From positions 1-22,238 of the forward strand of contig DASUWK010000002.1 of NCBI GenBank assembly GCA_036378435.1: 22,238 nucleotides of DNA. The letters run 5' to 3'. The notes beneath the pieces are model-generated. The model was not told the origin of the DNA. It was given only the letters and a program-made list of their open reading frames with translations, and made no database searches. Origin of the DNA: DASUWK01 sp036378435 (GTDB lineage Bacteria > Chloroflexota > Dormibacteria > Dormibacterales > Dormibacteraceae). Within the stretch, counting starts at the first letter, position 1, and each line of letters starts with the position of its first letter. Of this stretch, positions 15,260-21,642 are shown in pieces. The position numbers and the translations under genes were made by a program.

Positions 15260-16234
15260 ATGAACGAGACTCTCTCGGCCGAGGTCCTCGACGTGATCGT
15301 GGTTGGAGCCGGGCCGGCCGGCTTGAACGCAGCCTTGGTCCTGGCGCGCGCACGGCGCCGCATCCTCGTCCTCGATAGCGGTGCACCGCGAAACGCGGCA
15401 TCGCACGAGATGCACGGCTACCTGTCCCGCGACAAGCTTGATCCCGCCGAGCTGCGGCGAATCGGGCGCGCCGAGGTCCTCGCCTATCCGAGCGCCAGCC
15501 TGGTCGGCGCCGCAGTCGCCGGCGCCGAACGCACGCCCGACGGATTCCTCGTGCGCACGCAGACTGGAGACACTTACAGGACTCGCAAGCTCTTGCTCGC
15601 AGTCGGCATCCGAGACGAGCTGCCCGAGATTCCCGGGCTGAGCGACTTCTATGGGACGACCGTATTTCACTGTCCGTACTGCGACGGCTGGGAGAGTCGC
15701 GACCGTGCGATCGCACTCTTGGGGACAGGATCGGGCGCCGTCCGAACCGGGAAGCTCCTGCTGAGCTGGACAAGTGATGTCGTCGTCTGCACCGGCGCTC
15801 CCGGCGGGCTCGACGCTGCCGCGATCGCCGATCTCGAGGGTGCAGGCGTCCGGGTCGATGAGCGGCGGATCAGCCAACTCATCGGCAGCGACGGTCAGCT
15901 CAGTGCCGTCCAGTTCGAGGACGGAACCACTCTTCCTCGCGACATTCTTTTCTTCCACGCCGACGTGGTCGTTGCATCGACCCTGCCGGCCGCGATCGGG
16001 TGCGCATTCACCGACGCCGGCCGGATCGAGGTCGACGAGGGCGGGCGCACGTCTGTGGCTGGGGTTTCGGCAGTCGGAGACTGTGCCCGGAGGGCCGGCC
16101 AGCATCCTGCGACCCAGGTGATAATCGCGGCCGCGAGTGGCTCGGTGGCTGCGATAACCCTGCACCAGGACCTCATGGCGGAGGACGTCGGCCTGATCCC
16201 GGCCCTGCCGGATCTGCGCCCAGCTATGCGCTGA
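15260..16234 (+). CDS. Thioredoxin-reductase-like FAD oxidoreductase with CPYC redox pair
   Basis: A 324-aa soluble flavoprotein. The N-terminal FAD-binding motif is VVGAGPAGLNAALVLARA (14-31). The redox-active disulfide is Cys138/Cys141 in HCPYCDGWE, in the place of CATC in classical TrxB. The C-terminal FAD motif is VAGVSAVGDCARR, followed by QVIIAAASGSVAA. The second nucleotide-binding loop reads LLGTGSGAVRTGKLL, and the HRRxxxR block that binds the NADPH phosphate in TrxB is absent; VVVCTGAPGG stands there. It may therefore use NADH or another donor, or act as an O2-dependent dithiol oxidase of the GliT type. No thioredoxin gene is adjacent. It starts from a leaderless-type promoter and ends about 27 bases before the tRNA on the opposite strand. 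Confidence 0.85.
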   Translation: MNETLSAEVLDVIVVGAGPAGLNAALVLARARRRILVLDSGAPRNAASHEMHGYLSRDKLDPAELRRIGRAEVLAYPSASLVGAAVAGAERTPDGFLVRTQTGDTYRTRKLLLAVGIRDELPEIPGLSDFYGTTVFHCPYCDGWESRDRAIALLGTGSGAVRTGKLLLSWTSDVVVCTGAPGGLDAAAIADLEGAGVRVDERRISQLIGSDGQLSAVQFEDGTTLPRDILFFHADVVVASTLPAAIGCAFTDAGRIEVDEGGRTSVAGVSAVGDCARRAGQHPATQVIIAAASGSVAAITLHQDLMAEDVGLIPALPDLRPAMR

Positions 16235-16261
16235 GTCGGAGTCGGGGCTGAGAAGGGCGTC

Positions 16262-16354
16262 TGGCGGGAAGGGAGGGATTCGAACCCTCGAGGGAGTTTC
16301 ACACCCCCTACCCGCTTAGCAGGCGGGCGCTTTCGACCACTCAGCCACCTCCCC
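16262..16354 (-). tRNA. tRNA-Ser(GCT)
   Basis: The 93-nt minus-strand gene has an encoded CCA end. The acceptor arms GGGGAGG and CCTTCCC pair over 7 bp with one G-U. T8 and G9 are followed by a D arm with GAGTGGTCGAAAG. The anticodon stem carries the loop CTGCTAA with anticodon GCT, which reads AGC/AGU. A long variable arm follows (GGGGGTGTGAAACTCCC), as expected for serine. The T arm is GAGGG TTCGAAT CCCTC. Confidence 0.97.
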
Positions 16355-16368
16355 GCGGGGCCCCGCCG

Positions 16369-16395
16369 ATTCTACCCAGGCGCCAGGGCGCTCAA
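16369..16395 (-). promoter_or_regulatory. Candidate promoter of tRNA-Ser
   Basis: On the minus strand TAGAAT (16369-16374) matches the -10 consensus at five of six bases. TTGAGC (16390-16395) is a short 15 nt upstream, and the overlapping CTTGAG or TCTTGA gives 16-17 nt. The 5' end of the tRNA lies 14 nt after the -10. Confidence 0.55.
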
Positions 16396-16397
16396 GA

Positions 16398-16417
16398 AAT
16401 CGACAGAACTGTCGATT
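16398..16417. promoter_or_regulatory. Perfect 20-bp palindrome between divergent tRNA-Ser and SnoaL-like genes (candidate operator)
   Basis: AATCGACAG and CTGTCGATT are perfect 9-bp arms around AA. The element abuts the tRNA -35 region and reaches the -35 position (TTGTGG, 16416-16421) of the SnoaL-like gene. With no T tract it is not a terminator. Symmetry and position suit a dimeric repressor, but the factor is unknown. Confidence 0.6.
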
Positions 16418-16438
16418 GTGGGTGAGCCGCGGCCCACC

Positions 16439-16444
16439 TACCGT
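16439..16444 (+). promoter_or_regulatory. Candidate -10 hexamer TACCGT for the SnoaL-like gene
   Basis: TANNNT hexamer, 7 nt to ATG 16452. Seventeen nt upstream is TTGTGG (16416-16421), a half match to a -35, which overlaps the palindrome. Confidence 0.5.
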
Positions 16445-16451
16445 GCCCGGC

Positions 16452-16862
16452 ATGACGACAGACACCACGACCCAAACCAGCGTTGACACCGTTCGTAAGC
16501 TCTTCGGCGCGATCAAGGAGCGCGACTTCGCAACCGTCGGCGGCCTCCTGCGCAGCGACGCCACCTGGAACCACCGCAACCAGGATCGCTTCGAGGGCAT
16601 TCACGATGGTCCGGCGGAGATCGCCAGCTTCATGCGCGAATCGTTTGAGCTCACCACCGGAACGCTCCAGCCGGTTCCGGAGGCATTCATGGCGGACGCG
16701 GACGGTCGCGTTGCCGTGCTGCTGACACTGCACGGTCGCCGTCCCGACGGCCGAACGACCGCCGACCTGCAGCTGCTCCTCGTCAAGGTCGACGGCGGAC
16801 AGATCAGCTCGATCGACCACTTCGTGGGCGACCCGGCCGCGGTGGCAGCGTTCTGGGCGTGA
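16452..16862 (+). CDS. SnoaL-like / NTF2-fold family protein
   Basis: A 136-aa soluble protein. The SnoaL-like pattern is visible: VRKLFGAIKERDFATVGGLL (helical start with Asp), then DATWNHR, FEGIHDGPAEIASFM, a strand VAVLLTLHGRRPDGRT, and the closing strands LQLLLVKVDGGQISSIDHF. Members are small cone-shaped barrels that act as isomerases, hydrolases or ligand binders; the reaction cannot be told here. ATG 16452 is chosen over the upstream GTG 16416 because the family domain starts here and the -10-like hexamer sits 7 nt before it. The gene lies 21 bases upstream of the glucoamylase gene on the same strand, but that gene has its own hexamer. Confidence 0.78.
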   Translation: MTTDTTTQTSVDTVRKLFGAIKERDFATVGGLLRSDATWNHRNQDRFEGIHDGPAEIASFMRESFELTTGTLQPVPEAFMADADGRVAVLLTLHGRRPDGRTTADLQLLLVKVDGGQISSIDHFVGDPAAVAAFWA

Positions 16863-16869
16863 CATCACT

Positions 16870-16875
16870 TAGCAT
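16870..16875 (+). promoter_or_regulatory. Candidate -10 hexamer TAGCAT for the glucoamylase gene
   Basis: TANNNT hexamer in the 21-base gap, 8 nt before ATG 16884. No Shine-Dalgarno is visible. Confidence 0.45.
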
Positions 16876-16883
16876 TCCGCGCC

Positions 16884-19145
16884 ATGCAAGCCCCCGGGGG
16901 CCCGGGCGCGCCTCCCAGCTGGGGGCCCGGGCGCAAGCAGGGCTTCGGCACCTCGGCCTCACGTGACAGTCGCGTCTGGTTCACCCTCGCCGACGGCGCC
17001 CTGAGCGAGGTCTTCTACCCCAGCGTCGACCACCCGCTGCTGCACCAGATGCGATTCATCGCCGCAGCAGCGGGTACGCCGCCTATAGACGCCCAGGCCG
17101 ACGGCGCGCATACCGTGCGCTGGCTGGAGCCCGGCATCCCCAGCTTCGTCGCCGAGACGCGCCATGCGGAGTTCGCCCTGCGCACGGAGTACGTCACCGA
17201 GCCCGAGCTCGACGCGCTCCTGGTGTCGGGCACCTTCGCACCGGAGCTGCCCGACCTGGCGCTGTATGTGCTCCTGTCGCCGCACCTGGTCCCGGGCTCG
17301 CCAGGCAACGACGCGCGAGTCTTGGGAGACCGGGACCCGCCGGTGCTCGTCGCGCGGCAGGGTGCGCATTGGGTCGCCTTGATGGGCCCGTTCGCGCAAG
17401 CGAGCGTCGGGTTCTTGAACTCCTCCGACGTCTTTGTCGACCTCTATGACAACGACGGCGAGATGCAGTGGCTCCAGGACCAAGCGACCGGCGGCAATGT
17501 CGCGCTGGGCGCGCGCCTGGGCATCCGCACAGGCACGTTCCTGCTCTCGATCGGCTTCGGGTCGACGGCGGAGCAAGCAGAAGAGGTCGCGCGCGAGGCG
17601 CGTGCCCGGGGCTTTGCGGACACCCAGAAGCGGTTCGTCGACGGGTGGCGACGCCGGCTCGATGTGCCGCGGCCCTACAGCATGGTCAGCGGCGACCGCG
17701 GCGACCTGGCCCGGGCGTCGCTGGCGGTGCTCCTGTCACTGGAGGACAAGGGGACTCCGGGTGCGTTCGTGGCGGCGCCGTGCGCGCCCTGGGGCGAGAC
17801 CTGTGGCGACGGGAACCACGTCTACCACCTGGTCTGGCCGCGCGACCTCTACCAGGTCGCGAGCGCGCTCTTGCATGCGGGGGACCCGCTGTCGGCCCGG
17901 CGGGCTTTCGCCTACCTGCGTTCGATCCAGCGGGCGGACGGGTCGTGGCCGCAGAACTGCACGGTGGACGGCGTCCCGCACTGGAACACGCCTGAGCTTG
18001 ATGAGACGGCCTATCCGATCCTGCTGGCCTGGGAGCTGAAATCGGCGGGTGCGCTCGACGTCGATCCCTGGCCGGTGGTTCGACAGGCAGCGCTCTACCT
18101 GCTGCAGAACGGTCCGGGCACTGCGCTGGACCGCTGGGAGGACGCCGGGGGCATCTCGCCGTCGACCGTGGCGGCGGGCTGCGCCGCGCTGCTCGCCGCC
18201 GCCGAGCTGGCGCAGGACTCGGCGGACGCCGACTGTGCCGGCCACCTTCGGGCCGTCGCGGATTACTGGAGCGACCGACTCCAACACTGGTGCTTCGCGC
18301 GCCCGGCGGGCTTCTTCGCGCGCCTCGCCGAGGATCCCGATGAAGGCGTGGGACCCGACGCGGCGATCGCCGTCGAGTTCTTGGAGCTCGTGCGTCGGGG
18401 CTTGCGCCACCCAGAAGACCCGGCTGTCCTCAGCAGCCTGAAGGCCGTGGACGAGCACCTGAAGACGCAGACTCCGAAGGGCGCCGCCTGGCGCCGGTAC
18501 CTCGGTGACGCGTATGGCGAGCGAGCCGACGGCTCCGCCTGGCGCGGGGCGGGGATCGGCCGGCCGTGGCCGATCCTCACCGGCGAGCGGGCGCAGTACG
18601 AGCTGGCGGCGGGGCGGCCCGCCGTGGAGGCCGTGGCCGCGTTCGAGGCGTTCGCCGGCCCCGAGCTCCTCCTGCCGGAGCAGGTGTGGGATGGCGAGCC
18701 CATCTTGGCGGGCGGCCTCGAGCCGGGAGGTGCGACCGGCTCCGCGCGCCCGCTGGGCTGGGCGCACGCCGAGTACGTGAAGCTGCTGTCCTCGATCGCG
18801 GCCGGCGCGGTGATCGACGTGGTGGCGCCGGCCCGCCGCTGGTTCCTCGAGTCAGGGCCGCGTCAGCCAGACCTGGTCTGGCACCACAACCACCGCATCC
18901 ACGCGTTCCCGCCCGGGCGCCAGGTCACCGTGCAGCTTCCGGCCGCGGCGGATGTCGTGTGGACGGGCGACGCCTGGGAGACGAGCTCGGCGATCAGGAC
19001 GCGGGGAGTGGGGCTGGGGCTGCACACGGCCCGCCTGCCGACACACATCATGCGGCCGGGCGCCGTGATGGAGTGGACGGCGCACTACGCCGACAACTGG
19101 GAGGGCGCGAACTACCAGCTGACGTGCGTCGAGCCCGACGACTGA
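16884..19145 (+). CDS. Glycoside hydrolase family 15 glucoamylase (glucan 1,4-alpha-glucosidase)
   Basis: A 753-aa enzyme that releases glucose from the non-reducing ends of alpha-glucans. Residues about 15-260 are the N-terminal beta domain of bacterial glucoamylase/glucodextranase (GFGTSASRDSRVWFTLADGALSEVFYP). The (alpha/alpha)6 catalytic domain follows, with WGETCGDGNHVYHLVWPRDLY (Trp318 and Asp321 of WPRD), DGSWPQNC, and ELDETAYPILLAWEL. Glu419 in RWEDAGGISPST is the probable general acid, and Glu599 in LLLPEQVWDGEP the probable general base. There is no signal peptide, so it is cytoplasmic and probably acts on stored glycogen or imported dextrins. GH15 trehalases are the alternative, but the N-terminal domain and PEQVWD region favour glucoamylase. 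It ends three bases from the stop of the convergent gene at 19149. Confidence 0.93.
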   Translation: MQAPGGPGAPPSWGPGRKQGFGTSASRDSRVWFTLADGALSEVFYPSVDHPLLHQMRFIAAAAGTPPIDAQADGAHTVRWLEPGIPSFVAETRHAEFALRTEYVTEPELDALLVSGTFAPELPDLALYVLLSPHLVPGSPGNDARVLGDRDPPVLVARQGAHWVALMGPFAQASVGFLNSSDVFVDLYDNDGEMQWLQDQATGGNVALGARLGIRTGTFLLSIGFGSTAEQAEEVAREARARGFADTQKRFVDGWRRRLDVPRPYSMVSGDRGDLARASLAVLLSLEDKGTPGAFVAAPCAPWGETCGDGNHVYHLVWPRDLYQVASALLHAGDPLSARRAFAYLRSIQRADGSWPQNCTVDGVPHWNTPELDETAYPILLAWELKSAGALDVDPWPVVRQAALYLLQNGPGTALDRWEDAGGISPSTVAAGCAALLAAAELAQDSADADCAGHLRAVADYWSDRLQHWCFARPAGFFARLAEDPDEGVGPDAAIAVEFLELVRRGLRHPEDPAVLSSLKAVDEHLKTQTPKGAAWRRYLGDAYGERADGSAWRGAGIGRPWPILTGERAQYELAAGRPAVEAVAAFEAFAGPELLLPEQVWDGEPILAGGLEPGGATGSARPLGWAHAEYVKLLSSIAAGAVIDVVAPARRWFLESGPRQPDLVWHHNHRIHAFPPGRQVTVQLPAAADVVWTGDAWETSSAIRTRGVGLGLHTARLPTHIMRPGAVMEWTAHYADNWEGANYQLTCVEPDD

Positions 19146-19148
19146 GTC

Positions 19149-20042
19149 CTAGTCTCCGGGCTCCTCGTCGTCGTCCGCGTGTCCGAGGCCGAGGTCGGCC
19201 GCTGGATCCTCGTCGAAGTGGCTGTGCAGCTCGCCGCAGTCGGCGCAGCGATAGAACTCGCCGACGAAGCCTTTCTGCCAGACCGAGTAGCTGACCACGG
19301 CCGGCTCCTCGACCAGGATCTCCTGCTCCAGGCGCCAGATGACCTGCTCCCAGCCGCGCTCCTGGAGCTCGGGGTCGAGGACGATGAGGCAGTAGGGGCG
19401 GGGCTCGGCCCAGACCACGGCGACCTCGCCCATGCGCTCCTCGTCACCGTTGACGACCGACCACGTCTCCGACGCCTGGCCGCGCGTCGAGCGCACCAGG
19501 CGCAGGCCCTGCCAGAACTGCTCGGCGGCCTCGCGCTCGGCCTTCTCGTGCTCGACCTGGGCTTCCTGGAAAGCGCCCCACATCCGGAGCAGGTGGTTGC
19601 GGAAGCGATGGTACTTGGGCACCAGGTTCGGCTGGCGCTTGGTCGAGCCGACTAGCTCTTCGAACGCGTGCTCGAAGGCGGCCTCGACCCGTTCCTGACG
19701 GTCCTGGAGGTCCACGGCCCAGTTCTCGTCCTCGCTGAGCCGCATGCTCTCGTTCAGTACGACCTCGAAGTCGAGCCAGTCTTCACCGAACTCGGGCGTG
19801 AGCACGTTGTCGACGATGTCGGCCAGCCGGTGCTCCTCGAGCAGGACCGGCGTGATGCGCTCGCGGGCGTCCGACCAGCTCTTCCAGCCCATCACGTTGT
19901 GGATCCAGTAGTCGAAGACCGTCACCGCGTACTGAAGGGCGGCGGGCGAGGTCCAGAGCTCAGGCGGCCAGGATCGGCGCCCCGTGCGCACCTTGTTGTA
20001 CAAGGCGATGATCTCTTCGTCGTCTAGGTATTCGGTCGACAT
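19149..20042 (-). CDS. Conserved-looking protein of unknown function with C-terminal CxxC
   Basis: I do not recognise this 297-aa protein. It is soluble, acidic and Trp-rich. Residues about 1-110 are helical (EEIIALYNKVRTGRRSWPPE). A charged helix spans about 165-190 (AQVEHEKAEREAAEQFW). A beta-rich part follows (ETWSVVNGDEERMGEVAVVW). The end has YRCADCGELHSHFDED, a single CxxC followed by HxH that could bind zinc, and an Asp/Glu-rich tail. ATG 20042 is chosen because TACAAT (20052-20057) lies 9 nt upstream and no Shine-Dalgarno is present; the frame extends to 21029 only as the shadow of the opposite gene. It is divergent from the MoeB/ThiF-type gene, which may share regulation. Confidence 0.8.
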   Translation of the reverse strand: MSTEYLDDEEIIALYNKVRTGRRSWPPELWTSPAALQYAVTVFDYWIHNVMGWKSWSDARERITPVLLEEHRLADIVDNVLTPEFGEDWLDFEVVLNESMRLSEDENWAVDLQDRQERVEAAFEHAFEELVGSTKRQPNLVPKYHRFRNHLLRMWGAFQEAQVEHEKAEREAAEQFWQGLRLVRSTRGQASETWSVVNGDEERMGEVAVVWAEPRPYCLIVLDPELQERGWEQVIWRLEQEILVEEPAVVSYSVWQKGFVGEFYRCADCGELHSHFDEDPAADLGLGHADDDEEPGD

Positions 20043-20051
20043 GCGCGGCCC

Positions 20052-20057
20052 ATTGTA
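20052..20057 (-). promoter_or_regulatory. -10 hexamer TACAAT for the CxxC protein gene
   Basis: TACAAT matches TATAAT at five of six bases and lies 9 nt from ATG 20042, a leaderless or near-leaderless arrangement facing the divergent promoter at 20092. Confidence 0.55.
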
Positions 20058-20091
20058 GGAAGCACTGGAATAGTGCCCAGGATCGGCTGGG

Positions 20092-20097
20092 TATATT
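20092..20097 (+). promoter_or_regulatory. -10 hexamer TATATT for the MoeB/ThiF-type gene
   Basis: TATATT matches TATAAT at five of six bases and lies 8 nt before ATG 20106. No Shine-Dalgarno is present, which favours a leaderless transcript. Confidence 0.55.
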
Positions 20098-20105
20098 CCT
20101 GCGAG

Positions 20106-20960
20106 ATGACTCAGAGGACACTGACCCCCGACCAGGTGACGCGGTACGCCCGGCACCTGATCCTGCCCGAGGTGACGGGGGTAGGGCAGCGCAAGCTGCT
20201 GAACACGAGCGTGCTGCTGCTCGGCGCCGGCGGCCTCGGCTCGCCCGCCGCGCTCTACCTGGCCGCCGCCGGGATTGGGAAGATCGGCGTTCTCGACTTC
20301 GACGTCGTGGACTCGAGCAACCTGCAGCGCCAGATCCTGCACGGCACCGCGGACGTCGGCCGTTCCAAGGTGGAGTCGGCCGCGGAGAGCATCAACCGCA
20401 TCAACCCGGACGTCGAGGTCGTGCGGCACGAGACGCACATCAACTCCGAGAACGCTCTCGAGATCTTCCGCCCCTACGACGTGATCGTCGACGGCACGGA
20501 CAACTTCCCGACTCGCTACCTCGCGAACGACGCCGCCCACTTCCTGGGCAAGCCGCTGGTGCACGGTGCGATCTACCGCTTCGAGGGCCAGCTGACCATG
20601 TTCGACTCCAGCCGCGGCACCGGCTGCTACCGCTGCCTCTTCGAGCAGCCGCCGCCGCCCGGGTCGGTCCCGAGCTGCGCCGAGGCCGGCGTCTTCGGCG
20701 TGCTGCCCGGGATCGTCGGCAGCCTGATGGCCTTCGAGACGATCAAGTACGTGCTGGACATCGGCCGTCCGCTGGTCGGGCGCCTGCTGCTGTTCGAGGG
20801 CCTGGACATGGAGTTCCGCACCGTCAACCTTCGGCGCCGCGCAGCCTGCCCTGTCTGCGGCGACAGCCCGTCGATCCACGAGCTGATCGATTACGAGGCC
20901 TTCTGCGGCATGCCTGCCATGGAGCCCTCGGAGGCGACGGTAGTCCCGACTGCCGTTTAG
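20106..20960 (+). CDS. MoeB/ThiF/HesA-type E1-like adenylyltransferase
   Basis: A 284-aa cytoplasmic enzyme that adenylates the C-terminal Gly of a ubiquitin-like sulfur carrier (MoaD, ThiS or CysO type). Visible are the opening TRYARHLILPEVTGVGQRKL, the nucleotide-binding loop LLGAGGLGSPAALYLAAAG, the Asp and Arg elements in DFDVVDSSNLQRQILH, and DVIVDGTDNFPTRYL. Zinc Cys pairs are CYRC (near 179-182) and CPVC (near 247-250). PSCAEAGVFGVLPGIVGSLMA is the crossover-loop region with the conserved Cys. There is no C-terminal rhodanese domain, so it is shorter than MoeZ/MOCS3 and about the size of MoeB. No carrier protein or partner pathway gene is adjacent, so molybdopterin, thiamine or cysteine use cannot be chosen. 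ATG 20106 is preferred to the upstream GTG 20073 on the promoter spacing and family start. Confidence 0.92.
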   Translation: MTQRTLTPDQVTRYARHLILPEVTGVGQRKLLNTSVLLLGAGGLGSPAALYLAAAGIGKIGVLDFDVVDSSNLQRQILHGTADVGRSKVESAAESINRINPDVEVVRHETHINSENALEIFRPYDVIVDGTDNFPTRYLANDAAHFLGKPLVHGAIYRFEGQLTMFDSSRGTGCYRCLFEQPPPPGSVPSCAEAGVFGVLPGIVGSLMAFETIKYVLDIGRPLVGRLLLFEGLDMEFRTVNLRRRAACPVCGDSPSIHELIDYEAFCGMPAMEPSEATVVPTAV

Positions 20961-20970
20961 GGGTCCCTCC

Positions 20971-20983
20971 GGCGATAATCGCC
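20971..20983 (+). promoter_or_regulatory. -10 hexamer GATAAT inside a 13-bp perfect palindrome
   Basis: GATAAT (20974-20979) lies 7 nt before ATG 20987. It is centred in GGCGATAATCGCC, whose 6-bp arms are perfect around a central A. A dimeric repressor could block the promoter here, or the symmetry may be chance in GC-rich DNA. Confidence 0.45.
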
Positions 20984-20986
20984 GCG

Positions 20987-21586
20987 ATGAGCAACCCCTA
21001 CGCGGACGCACACACCCCGTATCCCACATCTACACCCGGGACCCTCGTCGCGTGGGCGGCCATCGCGATCGGCGGAGCGGCGCTCATGGCCCTTTTCGGC
21101 CTGATCATCCTGATCGTCGGCGCCGTAATCGGGTCGAACTCAGCCTTCGACAAGCAGATCCAGAACTCGATCGGTGCGAACGGCGGAAGCCTCGGCGGTG
21201 CGGCCGTCGGCACCGTGATCGTGGTGGTCGGAGTGGTGCTCATTTTCTGGGGGGCCGCCATGGTCGCCGTCAATTGGGTCCTGTACCACTTCATGCGCCA
21301 GCGTCAGCAGTGGGCGTGGATCACAGCGCTCGTGCTGTTGGGCGTCGGGACACTGCTTGACCTGATCGCGCACAGCGGCTCCCTGATCCACCTTCTGGTC
21401 ATCCAGGTGCCCCTGGCGGTTCTTCTGCTGCTGACTCCAACCCGGCAGTGGGTGGGCGCAGTGGACATGAACCCGGTGCCGACCCCCTACGCGCCGCCTC
21501 CGACCCAGCCGGCTTACGCGCCACCTCCGCCTGCGGCGCCGCCCGCGGAGGAGCCACCGGCCTCGGAGCCCCCGACCGCGGTTTAG
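20987..21586 (+). CDS. Small membrane protein with Pro-rich C-terminal tail
   Basis: A 199-aa protein of unknown function. A short polar N-terminus (MSNPYADAHTPYPTSTPG) is followed by four hydrophobic segments near residues 20-44, 65-95, 108-122 and 128-144 (LLVIQVPLAVLLLL). The cytosolic or extracytosolic tail (about 155-199) is Pro/Ala-rich with YAPPPTQPAYAPPPP, very similar to the tail of the next gene in both protein and DNA. It begins 26 bases after the MoeB/ThiF-type gene but has its own -10-like hexamer. No catalytic motif is visible. A shared tail with the RDD protein suggests a common partner or location. Confidence 0.78.
   Translation: MSNPYADAHTPYPTSTPGTLVAWAAIAIGGAALMALFGLIILIVGAVIGSNSAFDKQIQNSIGANGGSLGGAAVGTVIVVVGVVLIFWGAAMVAVNWVLYHFMRQRQQWAWITALVLLGVGTLLDLIAHSGSLIHLLVIQVPLAVLLLLTPTRQWVGAVDMNPVPTPYAPPPTQPAYAPPPPAAPPAEEPPASEPPTAV
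21488..21586 (+). repeat. Coding Pro-rich repeat tail, copy 1
   Basis: Encodes YAPPPTQPAYAPPPPAAPPA and following residues. The DNA beginning TACGCGCCGCC closely resembles 22178-22238. Confidence 0.65.
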
Positions 21587-21630
21587 TCCGAACCGCCCGC
21601 CAGCACTCGCCGCGTAGGGTCCGCTTGCGG

Positions 21631-21636
21631 CATAGT
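21631..21636 (+). promoter_or_regulatory. Candidate -10 hexamer CATAGT for the RDD gene
   Basis: CATAGT lies 6 nt before ATG 21643, a weaker match to TATAAT. No Shine-Dalgarno is seen in the 56-base gap. Confidence 0.4.
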
Positions 21637-21642
21637 GGCCGC

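Noticed and set aside
15227..16165. 312-aa minus-strand frame opposite the thioredoxin-reductase-like gene
   Set aside because: No recognisable motif; the plus strand has FAD motifs and CPYC.
17736..18767. 343-aa minus-strand frame opposite the glucoamylase
   Set aside because: Arg-rich shadow; the plus strand holds the complete GH15 domain.
20043..21029. Extension of the CxxC protein to 626 aa
   Set aside because: The extra part is antisense to the MoeB/ThiF-type gene and has no Met start near a promoter; ATG 20042 has TACAAT upstream.
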